This document shows, piece by piece, positions 53,219 through 61,559 of a DNA stretch of 64,000 bases. The stretch is taken from NCBI RefSeq assembly GCF_037137075.1, contig NZ_JBBBNV010000010.1, positions 62,001-126,000 on the forward strand, written 5' to 3'. This DNA comes from JBBBNV01 sp037137075. Its GTDB lineage: Bacteria > Bacillota > Bacilli > Paenibacillales > NBRC-103111. Below the pieces are notes generated by a model. That model was not told where the DNA came from and did no database searches. It saw only the letters and a list, made by a program, of their open reading frames with translations. The translations under genes were made by a program, and so were the position numbers. Position 1 is the stretch's first letter, and each line of letters begins with the position of its first letter.

Positions 53219-53293
53219 ACTAGGTATAAGGTTGGGTGGACAGTAAGGAAGGGTTCATATTCTAATCAGCAAGCGCTGAAGGAGAGGCCGGAT

Positions 53294-53644
53294 ATGATGA
53301 AAACAACATCTACATATAAAATAAATTGGTTTAACGATTATTTGGATTTATATAACTATGCGGGGTCATTGAATGATCGGGAGTGGCAGGAGCAGATTAT
53401 GGAGACGCTTCGCGCTCACCAGACACATCTTCAGCAGGAGAGCCAGCAAGTCCAACAGTGGGAGCTATGGAAGAAATTCGAGGAATTGAATGAAAAGCTG
53501 TTGTCGCTGTTTGCAAGGCTTAAAGAAAGTGAAAGCTTGTCCGATACAGAAGAAATTAAACGGCAAATGTGGGAGCTTAAAATTCAGAGGCTGGAGCTCG
53601 GAAGGAAGATGCATGCAGCTGAATATAAAGAGGTAAGGGGATAA
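53294..53644 (+). CDS. Small coiled-coil protein of unknown function
   Basis: A 116-residue, Glu/Gln/Leu-rich protein. After YKINWFNDYLDLYNYAGSLNDREWQEQI it is helical, with heptad-like leucines from about 60 to 108. No family recognised and no signal peptide or TM segment. AAGGAGAGG precedes ATG 53294, and a good promoter lies upstream. Confidence 0.7.
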   Translation: MMKTTSTYKINWFNDYLDLYNYAGSLNDREWQEQIMETLRAHQTHLQQESQQVQQWELWKKFEELNEKLLSLFARLKESESLSDTEEIKRQMWELKIQRLELGRKMHAAEYKEVRG

Positions 53645-53721
53645 TAGAAGAGTTGGAGGCATGCAGTTGTCTGCTTTGCGTCTCCGCAGGAACATTTGAG
53701 GGTAATAAAAAACATGCAGCT

Positions 53722-53786
53722 AGTCTGCTCTGAGGCTGGAACGTTCGCATTTTCGAATTTGGGGATTCGAGCTGCGGACTTTTTTA
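53722..53786 (+). terminator. Probable terminator after the coiled-coil gene
   Basis: Outer AGTCTGC/GCGGACT stem and inner TCGAAT/ATTCGA hairpin followed by T6 (53781-53786). Confidence 0.55.
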
Positions 53787-54005
53787 CATGGAGGCTTGTT
53801 TCATTTCGCTCATCATTTTCATCATCATGGTCATCATTTCATCGCACTCTTGCATTTTGGACATCATCATTTCCATATCCATGCAGTCCGCCATGTTCAT
53901 GTCCATGCTGCACATTTTGTCCATCATCATTTTCATACATTTCATTTTGGACATCATGTCCTCCATGCACATTGTCATCATCATATCCATACACATTTTT
54001 TCCAT
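53784..54005 (-). CDS. Methionine-rich small protein (possible metal binder)
   Basis: A 73-residue protein; nearly half of its residues are Met, with Lys, Asp, Glu and six Cys (CMDMMM, MCMEDMM, KMKCMKMMM, MQECDEMM). ATG 54005 has AAAGGG about 9 nt upstream, and a good promoter (TTGACC-17-TATTTT) lies beyond, supporting real expression on this strand. Such sequences could bind soft metals such as Cu(I)/Ag(I) or act as oxidant sinks; this is inference. On the opposite strand the same DNA reads as His/Phe-rich, but without an SD. No signal peptide. Confidence 0.65.
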   Translation of the reverse strand: MEKMCMDMMMTMCMEDMMSKMKCMKMMMDKMCSMDMNMADCMDMEMMMSKMQECDEMMTMMMKMMSEMKQASM

Positions 54006-54043
54006 GACCAAACACCCTTTCCTTCAATTTACTTACATGATAG

Positions 54044-54132
54044 AAAATACTATATTTTTAAGCGCAGGTCAATATATTTTTAGAATTTTTCATTGAAAAA
54101 TATTGACCATGCTCATAGACGCATGATATTAT
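54044..54132. promoter_or_regulatory. Divergent promoters sharing a long inverted repeat
   Basis: Minus strand: TTGACC (54067-54072), 17 bp, TATTTT (54044-54049), toward the Met-rich gene. Plus strand: TTGACC (54103-54108), 18 bp, TATTAT (54127-54132). The two -35 boxes are the outer ends of an inverted repeat GGTCAATAT/ATATTGACC (54067-54075 with 54100-54108), extended by T5/A5. A dimeric regulator could control both. Confidence 0.65.
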
Positions 54133-54276
54133 ACTCTTTTAATCCGATATAATTTATAGGAAAAGATGGTGAGTATGGCAGCGTCATACGAACCCGTTCA
54201 CATTAAAAAATGACCGCCTGAGTCCGATGCAGGGGCAACTTTTGCCGTATGCTTGAAGCAGCGGTTTTTTGCCGTT
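54133..54276 (+). other. Short transcription unit: possible small RNA or 12-codon ORF
   Basis: Downstream of the plus-strand promoter is a 12-codon ORF (54175-54213, AGGAAA upstream) and then a terminator-like structure (ACCGCCTG/CAGCGGT with inner GGCAA/TTGCC, T6 ending near 54276). The following stretch to 54568 has no gene I can support; a 107-codon GTG-initiated frame on the minus strand (54198-54521) lacks an SD. Confidence 0.35.
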
Positions 54277-54568
54277 TTTATATATTTTAACGGAGCCGGG
54301 AGCGAATGGTCTAATTGCTTTTGCCTTATGAATCCAGTTCCTCGAGTTGACCTTCCTTTAAATTTGCTACAAATATATGAAAGCACCTCATCTTCTACTG
54401 GTCTTTTAATTTCCAGTATGGACGGATGTTTGCATTTATAACGGCGAAGAAGCTTAGATGGGAGGGCCTGTTTTGTAACGATATCCATCGCCCGCGCATA
54501 GCCTTCAGCGGTTTTTGTCACAATAGAAACGTATTTCTGTTTGATGAAAAAGTGCGAGGAGTGTCATT

Positions 54569-55690
54569 ATGGGATACCAATGGCGGACGGTGTGGATAAG
54601 CCTATGCTTAACATTAACAACGCTCACCGCGGCCTGCACGCCGCAGCAGCAAGCGGCGCCGAATCAGGATGGCGGTACGCCTCCTCCGGGACCAGCTGCA
54701 ATGAACAGCCGCGGGCCGGGCGGTGGCCCGGAGATGCTTGCACCCGGTCCGGCGAATGCCGATGCTCGGGATTTGCCTGTAACCATGCTGAATGGAAAAG
54801 CGTATGTTCCTGCTCGTGAACTTGCGGATGCCTTGGAATACCAGCTCGCTTGGAAGCCCGCCAGCGGACGGATCGATATCGGCGATTACGGACCGGATTG
54901 GACGCTGAAGGTTGGGGCTGTGGAGGCTACGAAGGGCGACAAGCCGATTAAGCTGGACGCCCCGCCCTTGGAGCAGGGGGGGAAGGCTTACCTGCCGGTT
55001 TCATCATTATCTGCTTTGTTCGATAAGGAAGCCCGGTTCGGGGAGGAAAATGGGCGTGTTCGCATGGACCCGGCCGGCAATGGTACAGCCGATAAGGTAA
55101 AGCGCGGGCAATATGATTTGGCCGAGGCGACCGGGGCGGCGCCCTCCTTCAAGGACGATCCGAACGACCCGTTTAAGGATGCCAGTGTCGGTCCGGTGGA
55201 TGGACCATCCGTATCCATGAAAGAATCCGGTTCTGCATCAGCCGGTGTAAGCGAGCGGGAGCAGGCTGTTCCGGCGGCGGCCGCGGGTAATATTGATATG
55301 GGCGCCTTGCTTACAACCGCCAAGCGGTATCTGGGTGTGCCGTACGAATTCGGAACGGAGCCGTATCCCAGCAGTAATCGGTTCGATTGCTCGACGTTCA
55401 CAGATTATATTTTTAGCAAGTTCGGCATGAACCTGCCGCGGACAGCCAGAGCCCAGGGGGAAATGGGGCGTGAGGTAAGCCGGGACTCCCTTCGGCGCGG
55501 CGATTTGCTGTTTTTTTATGTACCGGGCCGTTTTCGGACGGATCGTATCATAGGCCACGTCGGAATTTATATGGGGAACGGACAGATGATTCATGCGTGC
55601 CCCATCCCGAAGGACGGCGTACAAATTACAAATATCGAAAAGCCGTATTGGCAGGAAACCTTCATTAAAGCAGTCCGGCTGGCTCCGTAA
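54569..55690 (+). CDS. NlpC/P60 cell-wall peptidase lipoprotein with stalk-like N-domain
   Basis: A 373-residue lipoprotein: signal with LTAAC lipobox (Cys23), Pro/Gly-rich linker, a copper-amine-oxidase-N/stalk-like domain (LNGKAYVPARELADALEYQLAW, KAYLPVSSLSALF; about 70-170), a Ser/Asp-rich linker, and a C-terminal NlpC/P60 domain (about 245-373). The catalytic residues are visible: Cys in RFDCSTF, His in IGHVGIY, third polar in MIHAC. It would cleave peptidoglycan stem peptides outside the membrane. AGGAG 7 nt before ATG 54569. Confidence 0.9.
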   Translation: MGYQWRTVWISLCLTLTTLTAACTPQQQAAPNQDGGTPPPGPAAMNSRGPGGGPEMLAPGPANADARDLPVTMLNGKAYVPARELADALEYQLAWKPASGRIDIGDYGPDWTLKVGAVEATKGDKPIKLDAPPLEQGGKAYLPVSSLSALFDKEARFGEENGRVRMDPAGNGTADKVKRGQYDLAEATGAAPSFKDDPNDPFKDASVGPVDGPSVSMKESGSASAGVSEREQAVPAAAAGNIDMGALLTTAKRYLGVPYEFGTEPYPSSNRFDCSTFTDYIFSKFGMNLPRTARAQGEMGREVSRDSLRRGDLLFFYVPGRFRTDRIIGHVGIYMGNGQMIHACPIPKDGVQITNIEKPYWQETFIKAVRLAP

Positions 55691-55733
55691 CCCGAAAGGC
55701 CGGAAAGCCGCCGATTGAACAGATCAGCACTCG

Positions 55734-55942
55734 AACCGGAGTCAGAACTGGAGTCAGAACTGGAGTCAGCACCGGAGTAAGAACTGGAATCAGAATGGAG
55801 TCAGAACTGGCATCAGAATCAGAGTCAGCACCGGAATCAGAACTGGAGTCAGAACTGGAGTCAGAACTGGAGCCAGAACCAGAGGTCAGAACTGGAGCCA
55901 GAACCGGAGTCAGGACCAGAGGTCAGAACCAGACCAGAACAA
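55734..55942 (+). repeat. 12-bp minisatellite (GAACTGGAGTCA-type)
   Basis: About 200 bp of degenerate tandem copies of GAACTGGAGTCA with variants such as CACCGGAGTAA and GAACCAGAGGTCA. It lies after the NlpC/P60 stop and before a terminator. The plus frame would read Glu-Leu-Glu-Ser repeats, but there is no SD or start, so I take it as non-coding. Confidence 0.85.
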
Positions 55943-55978
55943 GTGAGGGCTGCAGCAGCAAGCGGCTTTCCGGTATGA

Positions 55979-56032
55979 GAAAAGCTCCCCGCAAGCGAAG
56001 GCCGCGACAGCCTTTTAGGCGGGGAGCTTTTC
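55979..56032. terminator. Bidirectional terminator
   Basis: AAAGCTCCCCGC (55981-55992) pairs with GCGGGGAGCTTT (56019-56030), long loop, T/A tracts on both sides; between the P60 and HD-GYP genes. Confidence 0.8.
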
Positions 56033-56053
56033 GATTTATTTTGGACCAAAAGC

Positions 56054-57112
56054 CTACATATAAATCGTATCGATTTCCAAATCCCGTTCCTTGGACAAAT
56101 CAATAAAATGATCCTCCAGCTTCACAAGCGGGCGGAAAAAGTCATGCATGTTAATCCAAACAATGGTTCCGGCTTCTCCGGTTCGAAGGGAGAATCGTTT
56201 GCCCACGAAGTTCGGCAGCATGTTCTTAATAAATACATGAACGACCTCGGGGTCCAGCTCTTCGAAGCTGAGCCGGTGCAGCTCTTTAAGAACATGCAGC
56301 AAATCCCGTTCCTTCTGGTACACACGCGAAGAAATCATTGCGCTGTACACATCGGCAACCGCGACGATTCGCGCCAGCGGATGGATTTCCCGCTCCTCCA
56401 GGCCTGCGGGGTAGCCTTTGCCATTCAAGCGCTCATGATGCTGCAGGGCTGCTGTCGCCACCAGCTCATTGTTGAGCGAAGCTTTGATCAGCTCATAGCC
56501 ATAAATCGGATGGTTCTTAATCTCGGCGAACTCCGCTTCCGACAGCCTGGCCGGCTTGGATAAAATCGAGGCCGGGATTTTGGCTTTGCCGATATCGTGG
56601 AGATAACCGGCTTGACCGGCGAGCTCTGCGTCCTTCTCCGAGTGGCGCAGCCACTTGGCAAGATAGTAGGAGAGAATGCCTACCTGGACACTATGCTGAT
56701 AGGTATACTCATCTGTACTCGTAAGCGTCAGCAAGATGGATACCAAATCCTGGCGGGTCTGCATTTTCTCTATGAGCGGTTCGAAGCCTTGAGATGTTTG
56801 CTTCAAATTAAGCGTTTTACCATCGCTTACCTGTTTAAACAAACCTTTCATATGATTAATGGCGCTGTCAAACAAGGGTTGTACCTTCTCGCTTAGCTCC
56901 CGAATGGCCTCCGGATTAGAGGAAAATTGGGCGGGTACACGGTCTTCTGCACGATCTTCGATGTCGATGAAATCAATGTTATGAAGGAAGAGCTTGGAAA
57001 TCCCTTCTGAATCCAGTGTTGCTCCTGCTGATAAAATTAACAGGCCGTGACGATTATAAATATGCCCGCTAAGCTTATCACCGACTTGTAGATCCGTGAT
57101 ATGTTTTCTCAA
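56054..57112 (-). CDS. HD-GYP domain protein
   Basis: A 352-residue protein. N-terminal 110 residues hold the usual Bacillales DUF3391-like/leader part; the HD-GYP domain follows with LHDIGK, and ALQHHERLNGKGYP (the HHExxDGxGYP motif with Asn for Asp). Such proteins hydrolyse cyclic di-GMP. TTG 57112 is the start, with AGAGGG about 9 nt upstream. A second HD-GYP protein is at 62550. Confidence 0.88.
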   Translation of the reverse strand: MRKHITDLQVGDKLSGHIYNRHGLLILSAGATLDSEGISKLFLHNIDFIDIEDRAEDRVPAQFSSNPEAIRELSEKVQPLFDSAINHMKGLFKQVSDGKTLNLKQTSQGFEPLIEKMQTRQDLVSILLTLTSTDEYTYQHSVQVGILSYYLAKWLRHSEKDAELAGQAGYLHDIGKAKIPASILSKPARLSEAEFAEIKNHPIYGYELIKASLNNELVATAALQHHERLNGKGYPAGLEEREIHPLARIVAVADVYSAMISSRVYQKERDLLHVLKELHRLSFEELDPEVVHVFIKNMLPNFVGKRFSLRTGEAGTIVWINMHDFFRPLVKLEDHFIDLSKERDLEIDTIYM

Positions 57113-57406
57113 GCGCCAGCGCCCTCTCTACAAAATAATGGAATTTTCGATACCATTGTATCAAGTTCGATTCGTTTTGACAACGGTTCCAAAGAGGTAT
57201 TCCGTCTGCAAGCAATAATCCGTATAGCCTAAAATTTGGGCCGTTGTCCCGAATATACAGCAGGAGGCGGCCCGGCTGGATCGAAACAAAAAAGACACCG
57301 TCCCCATGCTCTGGGGCGTGTCTTGAAAGGCAAATTTTGAACCTGTCGCAGCCGCTTGGTGAAAAAGTAACCGCTTCGGCAGAACCGCCAGCCGGCTTTT
57401 CCCAGG

Positions 57407-58450
57407 CTACATCCCGATGTATTTGCTGTACAAGGTTTTCGCTATTGTCATATCGCCCGTGCCCTGCACGAGCAGACGGCCGTCGGGGAAGAGGACCAGT
57501 GTGATTTGCCCGGGGAGGTGCAGCTTCAGCAGAAACGGGTTCGCCTCCACGTTGCCGAGCGGCTTCCATTTTTGGGCCCACTCCTGCAGATCAAAGCGCT
57601 GGGGCGCGGACGGCACAATCTGGACACTGTCTCGGCCGCAGAGGGACTGCATCATGTCTCCGTCACGCTCCGCCTCCAGGAATTCAAAATGCCGCTCTCC
57701 GCAGGCTGGACAGTCCTGCTTGCGGGCGCCGCTAACATCAACGCCGGAATGGTGGCCATGCCACAGATCAAAATGCATCATGCGCGGGTTGACCTTCTCC
57801 CGGGCGCCGATCAATAGCTTGAGCGCTTCTGTTGCCTGATACGAAGCGACCAGATGAATGATCGGCCCGATAACACCCGCGGTATCGCAGGTTTCCGCTG
57901 TGCCCTGCGCCGGAGGCTGGCCGAAGATACATCGCAGGCAAGGGGTGTCGCCGGGCAAAACGGCCAGCGAGACGCCTCTGGAGCTGACGGCTCCTCCGTA
58001 AACCCAGGGGATGCCGTGCTTCACACAGACATCGTTAATCAGGAAACGGACCGAGAAGTTATCCGTCCCGTCCAGCACGAGGTCTACGCCGGTCAGCAGC
58101 TCTTCGGCATTCAGCGTATTCAGATCGACGATGTGAGGCTCTACAGTCACCTGCGAGTTGATCCGGCCGAGCTTTTCGGCCGCAGCCGCAGCCTTGGGCC
58201 GGGACTGGCGGGCATCGTCCTCGTCGTACAGCATTTGCCGCTGCAAATTGCTGGCTTCGACGAAGTCGCGGTCGATGATGCGGACGAAGCCGACTCCGGC
58301 CCGGACCATATGGTTGGCGAGCACGGTGCCCAGTGCGCCCATGCCGACTATAGCCACGCGGGAGCCGATCAGCCGGCGCTGTCCTTCTTCGCCGATCGGG
58401 GCGAACAGCACCTGCCGGGAATAACGCGTATCGCGTTCGAGTTCATTCAT
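57407..58450 (-). CDS. ThiF/MoeB-family adenylyltransferase
   Basis: A 347-residue E1-like enzyme: SRQVLFAPIGEEGQRRL, nucleotide-binding GMGALGTVLANHM, DRDFVEASNLQRQ, LVLDGTDNFSVRFLIND, and two zinc pairs (CLRC and CPAC). A C-terminal extension of about 80 residues follows. It adenylates the C-terminal Gly of a small sulfur carrier such as MoaD or ThiS. The start (58450) overlaps the stop of the MoaD-MoaE fusion, so MoeB is the best reading. AAGGAG upstream. Confidence 0.88.
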   Translation of the reverse strand: MNELERDTRYSRQVLFAPIGEEGQRRLIGSRVAIVGMGALGTVLANHMVRAGVGFVRIIDRDFVEASNLQRQMLYDEDDARQSRPKAAAAAEKLGRINSQVTVEPHIVDLNTLNAEELLTGVDLVLDGTDNFSVRFLINDVCVKHGIPWVYGGAVSSRGVSLAVLPGDTPCLRCIFGQPPAQGTAETCDTAGVIGPIIHLVASYQATEALKLLIGAREKVNPRMMHFDLWHGHHSGVDVSGARKQDCPACGERHFEFLEAERDGDMMQSLCGRDSVQIVPSAPQRFDLQEWAQKWKPLGNVEANPFLLKLHLPGQITLVLFPDGRLLVQGTGDMTIAKTLYSKYIGM

Positions 58451-59193
58451 GGTTGTTCTCCTTCTGCTGCGGGAGCTGTCGGGTCCCAGGGCCCGAGCTG
58501 ATGGTCCTTCCATTCGGCGCCATCCTCCCATATTTCTTTTTTCCAGATGGGGACGATCTGCTTGAGGCGTTCAATCGCGTATCGGCTTGCCTCATAGCAT
58601 TCCGGCCGGTGCGGGGCGGAAACCGCAATGATAACGCTAATTTCGCCGACGCCGACCGGTCCGAGCCGGTGGGCGATGGCGGTCCGGGTGCCGGGCCAGC
58701 GCTCCGCGATTTCAGCGCCAATCTGTTCCATCGTGCGCAGCGCCATCGGGGCGTACGCCTCATATTCCAGAAGCACGGTCCGCTGCCCGTGCGTATGCTC
58801 TCGTGTGGTGCCGATAAACACCAGCTCGGCACCGTGATCGCGGTGGCGGACAAGCGCAGCCACCGCCTCCGCCTGAAGCGGTTCACGGGTCAGCGTGAAC
58901 CGCGCGGCTGCAGCCGGCTCCGCATCAGCCGGCTGCGGGGCCTGGCCGCCGGAGACCGGCGGAATCAGCGCGAGCTCGTCGTCCGCGCTGATCAGGTCGC
59001 CGTCGGCGGCATAGGCCTGGTTCCGGGCCACAAAGGAGGCCCGGATAAGCGCTGCGGCGGCAGGATGACGCGCCGCAAGCTCCTGCTTGAGCAGGCCTGC
59101 CGTAAGAGGCTCCTGCCCGGATATTTCAAGCTGCAGAACCGGCGCGCCGCAAGCCTCGCCAAGTCCGGCAAACACATGAATTGTCAATACCAT
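58447..59193 (-). CDS. MoaD-MoaE fusion (molybdopterin synthase, both subunits)
   Basis: A 248-residue protein. Residues 1-83 are MoaD-like, ending in P-V-S-G82-G83. Residues 97-248 are MoaE-like (FIGTTREHTHG, SAPHRPECYEASRYAIERLK, PIWKKE with the catalytic Lys). MoaD works as a thiocarboxylate on its C-terminal Gly, so this protein must be cleaved after Gly83 or use the linked form, as reported for MoaX-type fusions. ATG 59193 has GGAGGTG upstream; the frame to 59214 is less likely. Confidence 0.9.
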   Translation of the reverse strand: MVLTIHVFAGLGEACGAPVLQLEISGQEPLTAGLLKQELAARHPAAAALIRASFVARNQAYAADGDLISADDELALIPPVSGGQAPQPADAEPAAAARFTLTREPLQAEAVAALVRHRDHGAELVFIGTTREHTHGQRTVLLEYEAYAPMALRTMEQIGAEIAERWPGTRTAIAHRLGPVGVGEISVIIAVSAPHRPECYEASRYAIERLKQIVPIWKKEIWEDGAEWKDHQLGPWDPTAPAAEGEQP

Positions 59194-59796
59194 TTCGGCA
59201 CCTCCAGCAAACAAGGGTGATCTGAATCAGCATATCATATTTGCCTGCCAAATTCATATGTTAGTAGAGGAGATAGACACGCACAAAATGCGCGAATGGC
59301 CTTTGTAACCGGCCTACCCGCGGCAGGCAGCTGTAATGCAAGAGGAGCTTTTTTGCAAGTTCCCAGATCCGGCGGGTCACTTCATGTGTGCTGCAAATGG
59401 TCAACCTTGTCATGCAGCGCTAAGCTACCCTCCACTGGCCAAGAGCAGCGCGCAGTGCGAAAATCGCTTCAATCGGACCGGCCCGAAAAAAACGGCAGCG
59501 TACCACTTCCGGCCGAAGCCTCTTGATAGATTGCCGACTTTAGCGCGGTCCAGAGTGCTCTGCAGAAGCTTTTGCTTTAATTTCATGCTGGTTCAGGTGT
59601 AAAATGTAGTTCGGCGCGTCTTCCGGCCCGGGCCCGTGATCAGTCGGGCACAGGCTGGAAAACGATGAAGGTCCGGCAGGATTTCTTTTACGGGAGTCGA
59701 AGAACTTTGGATATACCCGATGTTTCGGGCGCATGAAGCAATACTTCATTGGGATGATGAATGCCTGCCGGCTGGATACACAAGGAGGGACATGCG
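59194..59796. other. 603-bp gap without a supported gene
   Basis: No frame here has both a start with SD and protein-like composition. A possible repeat copy R4 lies inverted at 59399-59420 (GCGCTGCATGAC and GTTGACC on the minus strand). A 76-codon frame at 59296 has no SD. Confidence 0.4.
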
Positions 59797-61254
59797 ATGG
59801 CCGCTGCCGCTAAGCTGGTGCTGCTGCACACGAACGATATACACAGCCATTTCGAACAAATGCCTAAATTAAAAACGGCCATGGATCGGATTACTGCACA
59901 ATATGCCCCATATCCAGTGCTTCGCATAGACTGCGGGGATCATATGGACCGGATGCGGCCGGAGACGGACGGCAGCGGGGGGACGGCCAATGTAGCGGTT
60001 ATGAACGCCACCGGTTACAACGTGGCCGTGCTGGGGAATAACGAAGGCCTGACGTTCCCTCATCGAACAATTGAAGCGGCCTACGCCTCAGCGGATTTCC
60101 ACATCCTGGGGAGCAATTTGCTGGAGGCAAACGGCCAATTGGCGCCGTGGATGGTACCGACCTATTTGTGTGAAGCGGGCGGAATCCGGGTCGGCTTTAT
60201 TGGGGTAACCGCGTACTATCCCGAATTTTACAAGCCGCTTGGCTGGGATGAGCTTGAGCCGTTGTCCATCGTTGCGGGCTATGTAAAGCAGCTCCGCGAG
60301 GAGGCCGATGTTCTGGTCGTGCTGTCCCATCTGGGCCTCAACCATGATAAGCGTATGGCCGAGGAGATCGAGGGCATTGATGTCATTCTGGGCGGGCATA
60401 CGCATCATTTGCTTCCGGAGCCGCTCATGATTGGCACAACGGCGGTTTGCGCCGCCGGTAAGTACGGCACTCATCTCGGCGTTGTCTCCATCGAGTGGGA
60501 CCCGGAAGCCAAACGGCCGGGCCGCATTAGCGGACAATGCCTGGATATGGCGGGGGTTCCGGCCGATATCGACCTGGAGCGGCTCATCGAGCTTAAAAGA
60601 AGGCAGGCCATTCAAGCGCTTGACCGGGTTGTTGTAACTTTAGCCGAGCCTATCGCGGCGGCAAGCGGCGAAGAATCCCCGCTTGGGAACTTGCTGGCCT
60701 CCGGTCTGCGCCGGTGGACAGGCGCGGAGATCGGCCTGGTCAACGCCGGTCAGCTGCTGGACGGGCTTGAGGCCGGTCCCGTCACCCTTGAACGGCTGCT
60801 TGCCATTTGTCCGCACCCGATCAATCCTTGCCGGATGCTTGTGACCGGAGCCAATCTCCGCCGGGCGCTGGAGGAGGCGCTGCTGCCGGAGTTCGTTGCC
60901 CTTGCTATCCGCGGCTACGGGTTTCGGGGGAAGGAGCTGGGCACGTTGTGCGTAGACGGGATGACGATTCGCTACGACCGCAGCCGGCCGCCCTATGAAC
61001 GGCTTGTGTCCGTCTCCGTACAAGGCAATCCGCTCCAGGACGAGCTGCGCTACAGTGTCGGCTCGATTGATATGTTCACGTTCGGACAAGGCTATTTATC
61101 CTTGAAGGAGGGCGAGGAGCAGCAGTTCTATATGCCGGAATTTCTGCGGGATGTGCTGCTGGATCAGCTGCAGCGTCCCGAGGAAATTGCCGCCTGCCTG
61201 CAGAAGCATTGGCATTCTGCACCCTTGTCCGGGCCGGATCGTGCAGGCCGGTAG
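59797..61254 (+). CDS. Metallophosphatase/5'-nucleotidase (YunD-like)
   Basis: A 485-residue protein: LLHTNDIHSHFE (D-x-H), RIDCGDHMD, VLGNNEGLTF, LSHLGLNHDKRM, ILGGHTHHL and C-terminal 5'-nucleotidase domain (SPLGNLLASGLRRW, LAICPHPINPCRM). Dinuclear metal site residues are present. It lacks a signal peptide, as in Bacillus subtilis YunD, so it acts in the cytoplasm, probably on nucleotides or NAD-related substrates. ATG 59797 chosen with AGGAGGG 8 nt upstream. Confidence 0.85.
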   Translation: MAAAAKLVLLHTNDIHSHFEQMPKLKTAMDRITAQYAPYPVLRIDCGDHMDRMRPETDGSGGTANVAVMNATGYNVAVLGNNEGLTFPHRTIEAAYASADFHILGSNLLEANGQLAPWMVPTYLCEAGGIRVGFIGVTAYYPEFYKPLGWDELEPLSIVAGYVKQLREEADVLVVLSHLGLNHDKRMAEEIEGIDVILGGHTHHLLPEPLMIGTTAVCAAGKYGTHLGVVSIEWDPEAKRPGRISGQCLDMAGVPADIDLERLIELKRRQAIQALDRVVVTLAEPIAAASGEESPLGNLLASGLRRWTGAEIGLVNAGQLLDGLEAGPVTLERLLAICPHPINPCRMLVTGANLRRALEEALLPEFVALAIRGYGFRGKELGTLCVDGMTIRYDRSRPPYERLVSVSVQGNPLQDELRYSVGSIDMFTFGQGYLSLKEGEEQQFYMPEFLRDVLLDQLQRPEEIAACLQKHWHSAPLSGPDRAGR

Positions 61255-61476
61255 TATTTATATTGTTTCATCATATGTGCCCTGATGATCGTGCCCTTAC
61301 TCTGAATTTTGCCTGCTGCTGTTCGGCCTCAGCACTGCTAAGCAGCAGTCAGGAACGTATAAGCCTCAATCTTCAGGGCTTTGCCTGCTGCTCTGAACCA
61401 AGCTCTGTTCGCGAGCAACAACAATTCAGCTATCTCTCCAGCAGCCCGCGCCGTCGTTTTAACAACTTCCTTTACT

Positions 61477-61505
61477 TGCAGGCTGCGCCGGACCGGAGTA
61501 GAATG
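61477..61505 (+). promoter_or_regulatory. Sigma-A promoter of uppP
   Basis: TTGCAG (61477-61482), 17-bp spacer, TAGAAT (61500-61505). The upstream stretch 61255-61476 has a GCAGCAG hairpin and no gene. Confidence 0.65.
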
Positions 61506-61559
61506 AGAGAGGTTATTTTAGCTATCCATATAGAAGGCAGAGAGGATTGGGATCCAGGC

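Noticed and set aside
53796..54083. His/Phe-rich ORF on the plus strand
   Set aside because: Lacks an SD and lies antisense to the better supported Met-rich gene.
54198..54521. 107-codon GTG-started frame on the minus strand
   Set aside because: No SD, no recognisable fold, and it overlaps a terminator-like hairpin at its 3' end.
55795..56106. Glu/Ser-repeat ORF over the minisatellite
   Set aside because: The pattern is forced by the 12-bp repeat; no SD, and the frame runs through a terminator.
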